DNA from: Streptomyces nitrosporeus
GTDB lineage: Bacteria; Actinomycetota; Actinomycetes; Streptomycetales; Streptomycetaceae
Assembly (NCBI RefSeq): GCF_008704555.1
Contig: NZ_CP023702.1
Span: forward strand, 6,052,001-6,116,000
DNA length: 64,000 bases
Direction: 5' to 3'
The notes under the pieces are model-generated. The model had not been told where the DNA came from. It saw only the letters and a list, made by a program, of their open reading frames with translations, and searched no databases. Below, one piece after another: positions 52,297 through 59,678 of the stretch. The number at the start of each line of letters is the position of its first letter. The first letter of the stretch is position 1. The position numbers and the translations under genes are program-made.

Positions 52297-52414
52297 GGGA
52301 GTGCTCTCTTCGAATCTGTCGTTCCGCTGTGTCGTTCCGCGATCAGCGCTTGCGCGTTCGAGGGTACCGAGCACGCCCCGCGGGCCCGGACGGTGTGCCT
52401 CGTACAGTGCACAC

Positions 52415-53515
52415 ATGAGCGATCACGAGCCGGCGCGGACACTGAGGATCACGGGGCGGGTGCTGCTGGGCCCCGACGACGTCAGGGACGAGGTCTGGGC
52501 CGTCGGCGGCCGGATCACCCACGAACGGCCGCCCGGCGCCGACGACGCACTCACCCTCACCGGCTGGGCGCTGCCCGGCCTCGTCGACGCCCACTGCCAC
52601 GTCGGCCTCGACAAGCACGGCCCGGTGGACGCCGCGACCGCCGAAGCGCAGGCGCTCACCGACCGCGATGCCGGAGCCCTGCTCGTCCGGGACGCCGGAT
52701 CGCCCTCGGACACCCGGTGGATCGACGACCGGGAGGACCTCCCCAAGATCATCAGAGCGGGCCGGCACATCGCCAGGACCCGCCGGTACATCCGCAACTA
52801 CGCCCATGAGATCGAACCGGGCGACCTGGTCGCCCACGTCGCGCGGGAGGCGCGGCGCGGCGACGGCTGGGTCAAACTGGTCGGTGACTGGATCGACCGC
52901 GACGCCGGCGACCTGACCGCCTGCTGGCCGCGCGGCGAGGTCGAGGCGGCCATCGCCGAGGCCCACCGGCTGGGCGCCCGGGTCACCGCGCACTGCTTCG
53001 CCGAGGACTCGCTGCGCGACCTGGCCGAGGCCGGGATCGACTGCGTCGAGCACGCGACCGGCCTCACCGAGGACACCGTCCCGCTCTTCGCCGAACGCGG
53101 TGTGGCGATCGTCCCGACCCTGGTCAACATCGCGACCTTCCCCGGTCTCGCGGCAGACGGCGAGGCCAAGTTCCCCCGCTGGTCCGCCCACATGCGGCGG
53201 CTCCACGCGCGCCGCTACGACACGGTGCGCGCGGCGTACGACGCGGGCATCGAGGTGTACGTCGGCACCGACGCGGGCGGTTCGCTGGCCCACGGCCTGG
53301 TGGCCGCCGAGGTCGCCGAACTGGTCAAGGCCGGCATCCCGCCCCTGGAAGCCCTCTCCGCGACCACCTGGGGCGCCCGGCGCTGGCTGGGACGGCCGGT
53401 CCTGGAGGAGGGGGCGCCGGCCGACCTGGTCCTGTACGACGAGGACCCCCGGGCCGACGTACGCGTCCTGGCCGGGCCCCGGCGGGTGGTGCTGAACGGA
53501 CGGGTGATCGGCTGA
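52415..53515 (+). CDS. Amidohydrolase family protein (prolidase/imidazolonepropionase-like)
   Basis: 366 residues with a complete binuclear amidohydrolase site: H60-C-H62 (VDAHCHVGLDK), K154 (WVKLVGDW), H193 (TAHCFAED), H213 (VEHATGL) and D286 (VGTDAGGS). It has no signal peptide, so it is cytoplasmic. TACAGT (52403-52408) lies seven bases before the ATG without a ribosome-binding site, suggesting a leaderless transcript. The substrate could be a dipeptide, lactone or cyclic amide. Confidence 0.9.
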   Translation: MSDHEPARTLRITGRVLLGPDDVRDEVWAVGGRITHERPPGADDALTLTGWALPGLVDAHCHVGLDKHGPVDAATAEAQALTDRDAGALLVRDAGSPSDTRWIDDREDLPKIIRAGRHIARTRRYIRNYAHEIEPGDLVAHVAREARRGDGWVKLVGDWIDRDAGDLTACWPRGEVEAAIAEAHRLGARVTAHCFAEDSLRDLAEAGIDCVEHATGLTEDTVPLFAERGVAIVPTLVNIATFPGLAADGEAKFPRWSAHMRRLHARRYDTVRAAYDAGIEVYVGTDAGGSLAHGLVAAEVAELVKAGIPPLEALSATTWGARRWLGRPVLEEGAPADLVLYDEDPRADVRVLAGPRRVVLNGRVIG

Positions 53516-53770
53516 CCGGGGCGGGGCGCCGGTGGAAACGCCGGTGGTGTTGACCGACAGTGACTTCCGGCCGCCCCGCTCGTTGAATCTCTTCTGTGTG
53601 CGGGCGCGCCACTCGGCCGCAGGACGGCCGCCGTTCGGTGAAACGGGTGGCTTCAGCGAACTCCCGTGCCGAAAGATTCGAATGTACGCCCGGAAACCCC
53701 CCTTTGGGGTGAAGTGACGTCAGGTGTCTGCCAGTTCACCCTCTGTGCGTAAAGATTCACGGAGTCGAGG

Positions 53771-53812
53771 CCACCGGTGCCCGCGATGTCCCCCCTTGGA
53801 CGGCACCGGTGG
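53771..53812 (+). promoter_or_regulatory. Hairpin just upstream of the LAETG-protein start
   Basis: Perfect 11-bp inverted repeat (53771-53781 with 53802-53812) with a 20-nt loop, ending four bases before ATG 53817 and 31 before TTG 53844. It could hide the translation start, attenuate transcription, or simply be an operator. Confidence 0.5.
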
Positions 53813-53816
53813 CTCC

Positions 53817-54923
53817 ATGCTCACTTGTGGGGGTTCCACCACCTTGAACAGCAACACCTTCCGCCTGGCCGCCCTGGCGGTCGCCGCCGCACCCGTCGCC
53901 CTGCTGGCGGCCGTCCCCGCCCAGGCGGCCACCACGACGGTCCCCGCCACCCCGGGCGGCGGCGACGGAAAGGCGGGCGCCGTCGTCCTGCGTACCGGAC
54001 TCGACGTGAAGCTCCTCGACAGGGCGGTCCATCTGCCGCTCACCGCCACCCTCAACGAGGTGCGGGCCCCCGAGACCGGGAAGAGGACCGCGCTCAGCGT
54101 GGAACTCGACGGGGTGGAGCGGGGCGAGCCGGTGAAGGTGCTGCGCGCCGACGTCGCCACGGCGCACGCCACCGCGGACGAACACAGGGCCGAGGGCTAC
54201 ACCAACCTGGTCAAGGCCCGGCTGCACGTGCCCGGACTGCCCCTCCTGTCCCTGATCGAGGTCGAGAAGGTCACCTCCAGGGCACTGTGCGAGACGGGGA
54301 GGAAGCCGGTCGCGGAGTCGAACGTGCTCGGGCACGTCTCGGTGCTCGGGAAGAGGACCACACTCTCCTCGGGCGGTACGACCCGCATCGAGGTGCCGGG
54401 CGTCGGCTCGGTCACCCTCGACCTGTCGAAGACCGGCACCACGACGGACACCGCCGCCGCGACCGCGCTCCAGCTGAAGATCGCCGTGGACCCGCTCGCC
54501 CTCAACGTCGCCGAGGTGGAGGGCGAGATCACCCTGGCCGAGGCCACCTGCCGGACCCCGAAGGGCGGCGGCCCGGACAACGGCGGTCACGAGAACGGCG
54601 GCTCGGGCAACGGAGGCTCCGGGAACGGCGGTTCGAGCTCCGGCACGTCCGGCACGTCCGGTGGTGCCACCGGCGGCGACGGGGGCGCCTCCGACGGCGG
54701 AGCCACGGCCGGCGGAAGCTCCTCCGGTACGGCCGCCGGCGGTGACGACGGCGGCGAGGTGAAGCCCCAGACCGGCACCGACGACACCGCGGCGCCCGGG
54801 ACCGGGGACCTCGCCGAGACGGGCTCCAGCTCCTCGACCCCGTACATCGCGGGCGGCGCGGCGGTTCTGCTCGCCGCCGGCGCGGGTGCCACGGCCCTCG
54901 CCCGCAGGCGCGCCCGGAACTGA
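53817..54923 (+). CDS. SCO1860-type LAETG-anchored surface protein
   Basis: About 368 residues from ATG 53817, or 359 from TTG 53844, which directly yields a textbook signal peptide (NSNTFRLAALAVAAAPVALL ... VPAQA). A secreted beta-rich domain (about 50-260) has one Cys pair. A Gly/Ser/Asn-rich wall-spanning linker follows, then LAETG with a hydrophobic segment and RRRAR tail, the class E sortase signal used in Streptomyces. Orthologues lie near ectoine and cobalamin genes in other Streptomyces, as here. The molecular role is unknown. Confidence 0.88.
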   Translation: MLTCGGSTTLNSNTFRLAALAVAAAPVALLAAVPAQAATTTVPATPGGGDGKAGAVVLRTGLDVKLLDRAVHLPLTATLNEVRAPETGKRTALSVELDGVERGEPVKVLRADVATAHATADEHRAEGYTNLVKARLHVPGLPLLSLIEVEKVTSRALCETGRKPVAESNVLGHVSVLGKRTTLSSGGTTRIEVPGVGSVTLDLSKTGTTTDTAAATALQLKIAVDPLALNVAEVEGEITLAEATCRTPKGGGPDNGGHENGGSGNGGSGNGGSSSGTSGTSGGATGGDGGASDGGATAGGSSSGTAAGGDDGGEVKPQTGTDDTAAPGTGDLAETGSSSSTPYIAGGAAVLLAAGAGATALARRRARN

Positions 54924-54990
54924 CCGGGGCCCCCGCGAGAAGCCCGGACGGCGCCGAGGGGCAGGGCAGGCCCCTAGGCGGTGGCAGGGG

Positions 54991-55034
54991 CCGGGGAGGG
55001 CGGTGCCCACTGACGGGAGCACCGCCCTCCCCGG
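54991..55034. terminator. Bidirectional terminator between LAETG and cobC genes
   Basis: Perfect 16-bp stem (54991-55006 with 55019-55034) with a 12-nt loop between convergent genes. Confidence 0.85.
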
Positions 55035-55114
55035 CAGCCCTCGCGTCCGGTCCGGCACCCGGACGCGGGGGCCGCCCGGCTCGCGGGGCCGGCGGCCCCG
55101 CGAGGGCACGCACC

Positions 55115-55174
55115 GGCCCGGCGCCTTCCGGCCCGGCGCCTTCCGGCCCGGCGCCTCCCGGCCCGGCGCCCTCC
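55115..55174. repeat. 15-bp tandem repeat, four copies
   Basis: GGCCCGGCGCCTTCC at 55115 and 55130, followed by two variants at 55145 and 55160. It lies just beyond the cobC stop codon (55188, minus strand) in the space shared with the LAETG terminator. Confidence 0.85.
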
Positions 55175-55187
55175 TGGCACAGAGCTC

Positions 55188-56699
55188 TCAGGTCCGCGGC
55201 TGCCGGGGCAGCCCCTGCAGGGCCAGGTCCAGTGCCTGCAGGAAACGGTTGGTCGTCGCCCGGTCCCTCACCGCCAGCCGCAGCCACTCCGCGCCGAGCC
55301 CCGGGAACGTGTCACCGCGCCGGGCCGCGAATCCGAGCGCCCGCAGCCGTTCCCGTACCTCACCCGCCCGCTCCAGCCGGATCAGGACGAACGGCCCGGC
55401 GGCCGGCTCCGCCACCCGTACCTCGCTGAACTCCGCGAGCCCGGCCAGCAGATGCGCCCGGTCCACCGCGATCCGGTCCGCCGCGTCCGCCGCCTCGGCC
55501 AGCGCCCGCGGCTCCACGCACGCCTCGGCCGCCGCCAGCGCCGGCGAGGACACCGGCCACAGCGGCTGGGCCTCCTGCAGGGCGGCCACCACCGCGGGAT
55601 CGGCCAGCACATAGCCGATCCGCAGCCCGGCCAGCCCCCAGGTCTTGGTGAGGCTGCGCAGCACCACCAGCCCCGGGACGTCCGTACGCCCGCACAGCGC
55701 CTCGCGTTCACCGGGCACGGCGTCCATGAACGCCTCGTCGACCACCAGCGTCCGCCCGGGCCGCGCCAGCCGCTCCAGCGTGTCCGCGGGATGGAGCACG
55801 GACGTCGGGTTGGTCGGGTTGCCGACCACCACCAGGTCCGCCTCCTCGGGCACGGCCGCCGGATCCAGCCGGAAACCCTCCTCGGGACGCAGCAGCACCC
55901 GCCCCACCTCGTGCCCGGCCGCACGCAGGGCGGCCTCCGGTTCGGTGAACTGCGGATGCACGACGTACGGCCGCCGGGCCGGCAGGGCCCGTGCGACCAG
56001 GACGAACGCCTCGGCCGCGCCCGCCGTCAGCAGGACACGCTCCTCGGGCAGCCCGTGCCGCGCGGCGACGGCGGCCCGCGCCGGGCGGCCGTCGGGGTAA
56101 GCGGCCAGCGAGCCCAGCGAACCGGCTATCCGGTCCCGCAGCCAGCCGGGCGGGGTGCCGGTACGTACGTTCACGGCGAGATCGGTCAGGTCCAGGCCGC
56201 GCACTTCGGCGTCGCCGTGGTGCCGCAGGTCGGGCCCTGCGCTGTCGGGTTGCTTCGTGGGGGGGAGCATGGCAGCCATGGTGAACGGCGCGGCGCGATC
56301 CGTCGACGCCGGGGTGCCGCTGAACGGAACCCGGCGGGCCACCGCACACGTCACCGACGCCGACTTCCGCTTGGGGACCAGCAGTTCACCGCCGCCCGCC
56401 AGCGCGGCAGCCTCCGCGACCGACCCGGTCGCCACCAGGGCCCGCAGGGCGGCGGAAGGGTTCGGTACGCGCACCCGTGCCAGCGTCCCGGCGGAATACG
56501 GCCGCACCGGCACCCCCAGCCGCTCCGCGGCACCGGCGATCCCCGGTTCCTCCGCCCGCACATCGAGCGTCGCCAGCGCGGACACGTCCGCCACCCGCAG
56601 CCCGGCCGCCCCCAGCACGTCCAGAACCAGCCCCACCACCTCGCCGGCGGTTGCGCCACGCCGGGCACCGACACCGACGACGAGCACGTCACGGGCCAC
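55188..56699 (-). CDS. cobC: CobE/CbiG-like domain fused to CobC-type aminotransferase (Rv2231c-like)
   Basis: 503 residues from GTG with GGAAGGAGG upstream. Residues of about 1-115 are a CobE/CbiG C-terminal-like domain (LVVGVGARRGATAGEVVGLV, LATLDVRAEEPGIAGAAERL), tied to ring contraction in cobalamin synthesis. Residues of about 150-500 are a class I/II PLP enzyme like histidinol-phosphate aminotransferase and threonine-phosphate decarboxylase: LVVDEAFMD (D321) and LRSLTKTWGLAGLRIGYV (K352). The fusion is known from Rv2231c-type CobC proteins. It should supply aminopropanol phosphate for the nucleotide loop and aid an earlier step. Confidence 0.88.
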   Translation of the reverse strand: MARDVLVVGVGARRGATAGEVVGLVLDVLGAAGLRVADVSALATLDVRAEEPGIAGAAERLGVPVRPYSAGTLARVRVPNPSAALRALVATGSVAEAAALAGGGELLVPKRKSASVTCAVARRVPFSGTPASTDRAAPFTMAAMLPPTKQPDSAGPDLRHHGDAEVRGLDLTDLAVNVRTGTPPGWLRDRIAGSLGSLAAYPDGRPARAAVAARHGLPEERVLLTAGAAEAFVLVARALPARRPYVVHPQFTEPEAALRAAGHEVGRVLLRPEEGFRLDPAAVPEEADLVVVGNPTNPTSVLHPADTLERLARPGRTLVVDEAFMDAVPGEREALCGRTDVPGLVVLRSLTKTWGLAGLRIGYVLADPAVVAALQEAQPLWPVSSPALAAAEACVEPRALAEAADAADRIAVDRAHLLAGLAEFSEVRVAEPAAGPFVLIRLERAGEVRERLRALGFAARRGDTFPGLGAEWLRLAVRDRATTNRFLQALDLALQGLPRQPRT

Positions 56700-56730
56700 C
56701 GGGACACCTCCTTCCAGCACGGCGCAGCAG

Positions 56731-56796
56731 CGGGACAACGGGACAACGGAACAGCGGGACAGCGGGACAAACGGGACAAACGGGACAGCGGAACGA
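56731..56796. repeat. 8-9 bp repeat cluster, eight copies
   Basis: CGGGACAA-type octamers (with some CGGGACAAA and CGGAACAG variants) run head to tail between the divergent cobC and ZIP genes, starting 32 bases upstream of the cobC start codon. Confidence 0.85.
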
Positions 56797-56920
56797 GCGG
56801 GGCGCCGGAAACGGAACGGGACGGAGGGCGAACACCCGCCCGAACGCGGGCCCGGCCGCGGCGCCCGGGTAAGGGCCGCCTGACATGCGGGAAGCGGGGT
56901 GCATCGGCTAGCAAGGGCCC

Positions 56921-57643
56921 ATGGCGGTATTCGTCGCGCTCGGCGCGTTCCTGATGACCCTGGCGGGCGGCTGGGTCGCGCAACGCGTCACCGACCGCAG
57001 GCACCTCGTCCTCGGGTTCGCGGGCGGGCTGATGCTGGGCGTCGTCGGCCTCGACCTGCTGCCCGAGGCGCTGGAGGCGGCCGGGAACGAGATCTTCGGT
57101 GTCCCCGCCGCCCTCCTGCTCTTCGTGGGCGGCTTCCTGACGGCCCATCTCGTGGAGCGGTCCCTCGCCGTACGCCAGGCGGCACACGGTGCGAGCGAGG
57201 AACGGGTGCCGCAGGTCGGGATGACGGCGGCAGCCGCGATGGTGGGCCACAGCCTGATGGACGGCGTCGCGCTCGGAGCCGCCTTCCAGATCGGCGGAGG
57301 CATGGGGGCCGCCGTCGCACTCGCCGTCATCACCCACGACTTCGCCGACGGCTTCAACACCTACACGATCACCAGCCTCTACGGGAACGCGCGCCGCAAG
57401 GCGTTCCTGATGCTGTTCGCCGACGCCCTCGCACCGATCGTGGGAGCGGCGAGCACGGTGCTGTTCACCCTTCCGGAGCAACTGCTCGGCTGCTACATCG
57501 GTTTCTTCGGCGGAGCGCTCCTCTACCTCGCCGCCGCCGAGATCCTGCCCGAGGCCCACCACGACCACCCGGCCCGCTCCACCCTCCTGTGCACCGTGGG
57601 CGGAGTGGGCTTCATCTGGCTGGTCGTCGGCATCGCGGAATGA
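56921..57643 (+). CDS. ZIP family metal transporter
   Basis: 240-residue membrane protein with about eight helices. The metal-pathway motifs are H110-S-L-M-D114-G and H139-D140-F-A-D143-G in helices four and five, followed by EILPEAHHDHPA. It imports divalent metal (zinc, iron or cobalt) across the membrane. Lying amid cobalamin genes, cobalt supply is an attractive but unproven role. No Zur or cobalamin-riboswitch signature was found upstream; an octamer repeat cluster occupies the divergent region. Confidence 0.9.
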   Translation: MAVFVALGAFLMTLAGGWVAQRVTDRRHLVLGFAGGLMLGVVGLDLLPEALEAAGNEIFGVPAALLLFVGGFLTAHLVERSLAVRQAAHGASEERVPQVGMTAAAAMVGHSLMDGVALGAAFQIGGGMGAAVALAVITHDFADGFNTYTITSLYGNARRKAFLMLFADALAPIVGAASTVLFTLPEQLLGCYIGFFGGALLYLAAAEILPEAHHDHPARSTLLCTVGGVGFIWLVVGIAE

Positions 57644-57678
57644 GCGTCCCGGCGCGAACCGGGGGAGAGGACGAGGAG

Positions 57679-59076
57679 TCACCGCGCCCATCGGCGGCAA
57701 TGCTCCACGAAACGCCCGGCGACCCCGGGCGCCCCCGCCCAGTGCGTATGCACATAACTGGCGTGCACACCGCGCTGTACGAAGCCCTCCACCCGCCGCT
57801 CCGGCCGGTGCAGGCCCCACGCCGGTGTGTCCCCGGCCCCCGGCTCCAGCACCGTCCGGTGGAACTCGTGCCCCCGCAGCCGGGTACCGGCACCGGCCAG
57901 CACGCTGTCCGTCACCGCCACCGCCGACCGGTAGCCGAGCGTCAGCCGCTCCGACATCCGGGCCGAGGCGTCCAGCACCCCGCACATCGGCCGCCCGTCC
58001 AGCTCACGTGACAGGTACAGCAGCCCCGCGCACTCCGCCGCGACCGGAGCGCCGGCCGAGGCCAGCTCGGTGACCGCCCCGCGCAACGGCTCGTTCGACG
58101 ACAGCTCCGGGGCGTACACCTCCGGGAACCCGCCGCCGACCACCAGGCCCGCCGTCCCGGCGGGCAGCTTCTCGTCCCGCAGCGGATCGAAGACGACGAC
58201 CTCCGCACCGGCGGCCGTCAGCAGCTCCGCGTGCTCGGCGTACGCGAAGGTGAACGCCGCACCACCCGCCACGGCCACCACCGGCCGCACCGGCCCCCCA
58301 CGGCCCGCCGGCCGCGCGGACTCCCCGCCCGCCACCGGGCGTCCGGGCGTCCACGCCTCCCCGGGCAGCGCGGGCGCCGAACGGGCCAGCGCCAGCAGCG
58401 CCTCCAGATCGCACCCCGCCCGTACCCGCTCCGCCATCGCCGCGACGGCGCCCACCGCGTCGGCCTGCCGCTCCGCCACCGGGACCAGGCCCAGGTGCCG
58501 GGACGGCGTCGCCACCTGCGGAGCCCGCCGCAGCGCACCCAGCACCGGCAGGCCCGTCTCGTCCAGGGCCTCCCGCAGCAGCGCCTCATGACGGTCGGAG
58601 CCCACCTTGTTGAGGATCACCCCGCCGATCCGCACCTCCGGGTCCCAGGACGCGAAACCATGCACCAGCGCGGCCACCGAACGGGACTGCGACGAGGCGT
58701 CGACCACGAGCACCACGGGCGCCCGCAGCAGCTTCGCCACATGCGCGGTGGACGCGAGTTCGCCCTCCCCGGAAGCCCCGTCGTACAGCCCCATCACCCC
58801 CTCGACGACCGCCAGGTCGCAGCCGGCCGCGCCGTGCCCGAACAGCGGCGCGATCAGCTCCGGCCCGCACATGTACGCGTCGAGGTTGCGCCCCGGACGG
58901 CCGGTGGCCAGCGCGTGGTACCCGGGGTCGATGTAGTCGGGGCCCACCTTGTGCGGGGACACGGCGAGCCCCCGCCCCGCGAACGCCGCCATCAGCCCCG
59001 TGGCGACCGTCGTCTTCCCGCTGTTCGAAGCCGGGGCCGCGACGACCAGGCGGGGGACACCGCAGCCACTCACCAC
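57679..59076 (-). CDS. cobB: Cobyrinate a,c-diamide synthase
   Basis: 465 residues. The N-terminal ATPase has P-loop APASNSGKTTVATG and KVGPDYIDPGYH, and the C-terminal class I glutamine amidotransferase domain has nucleophile C349 in VAAECAGLLYLSREL. It amidates side chains a and c of (hydrogeno)cyrinate using Gln and ATP. It overlaps the cobO stop by seven bases as the last gene of the coupled cob chain. Confidence 0.94.
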   Translation of the reverse strand: MVSGCGVPRLVVAAPASNSGKTTVATGLMAAFAGRGLAVSPHKVGPDYIDPGYHALATGRPGRNLDAYMCGPELIAPLFGHGAAGCDLAVVEGVMGLYDGASGEGELASTAHVAKLLRAPVVLVVDASSQSRSVAALVHGFASWDPEVRIGGVILNKVGSDRHEALLREALDETGLPVLGALRRAPQVATPSRHLGLVPVAERQADAVGAVAAMAERVRAGCDLEALLALARSAPALPGEAWTPGRPVAGGESARPAGRGGPVRPVVAVAGGAAFTFAYAEHAELLTAAGAEVVVFDPLRDEKLPAGTAGLVVGGGFPEVYAPELSSNEPLRGAVTELASAGAPVAAECAGLLYLSRELDGRPMCGVLDASARMSERLTLGYRSAVAVTDSVLAGAGTRLRGHEFHRTVLEPGAGDTPAWGLHRPERRVEGFVQRGVHASYVHTHWAGAPGVAGRFVEHCRRWAR

Positions 59077-59678
59077 TCGATGCCCCTCTGGCCCTTCTGG
59101 CCGGCGTCCATCGGGTGCTTGACCTTCGACATGTCGGTCACCAGGTCGGCGGCCCCGACCAGTTTCGCGGGCGCGTTGCGCCCGGTGATCACCACGTGCT
59201 GGGTGCCCGGACGGTTCCGCATCACCTCGACCACCTCGTCGGTGTCGATCCAGCCCCAGTGCATCGGATAGGCGAACTCGTCGAGCACGTACAGCCTGTA
59301 CGTCTCCGCGGCCAGGTCGCGCTTGACCTGCTCCCAGCCCTCCCGGGCCTTCTCCTCGTTGTCGGTGTTGTCACCGTGCAGGCCCCGCTGGACCCACGAC
59401 CAGCCCTCGCCCATCTTGTGCCAGGCGACCGTCCCGCCCTCACCGCTCGCCCCGAGGACCTTCAGCGCGTTCTCCTCGCCGACCTTCCACTTCGCCGACT
59501 TCACGAACTGGAACACCCCGATCGGCCAGCCCTGGTTCCACGCCCGCAACGCGAGCCCGAACGCCGCCGTCGACTTCCCCTTGCCTGTTCCCGTATGGAC
59601 GAACAGCAGCGGCCGGTTGCGCCGCTGACGTGTCGTCAGTCCGTCGTCCGGTATCGAAACCGGCTGTCCCTGTGGCAT
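59070..59678 (-). CDS. cobO: Cob(I)yrinic acid a,c-diamide adenosyltransferase
   Basis: 202-residue CobA/CobO-type enzyme that adds the adenosyl group to corrin cobalt. An unusual P-loop HTGTGKGKST (residues 28-37) binds ATP in the reverse orientation typical of the family, and LYVLDEFAYPMHWGWID and TGRNAPAKLVGAADLVTDMS are conserved. The ATG overlaps the chelatase stop (TAATG). Confidence 0.95.
   Translation of the reverse strand: MPQGQPVSIPDDGLTTRQRRNRPLLFVHTGTGKGKSTAAFGLALRAWNQGWPIGVFQFVKSAKWKVGEENALKVLGASGEGGTVAWHKMGEGWSWVQRGLHGDNTDNEEKAREGWEQVKRDLAAETYRLYVLDEFAYPMHWGWIDTDEVVEVMRNRPGTQHVVITGRNAPAKLVGAADLVTDMSKVKHPMDAGQKGQRGIEW

Noticed and set aside
56700..56920. Cobalamin riboswitch upstream of cobC
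   Set aside because: I could not find a convincing B12-box (GCCACTGG-like) or the expected stems; a covariance search would be needed to decide.
56700..57985. N-terminal extension of the minus-strand frame at cobC into repeats of Ser-Arg-Leu-Ser-Arg-Cys-Pro type
   Set aside because: It merely translates the octamer repeat cluster. A strong ribosome-binding site places the start at GTG 56699.
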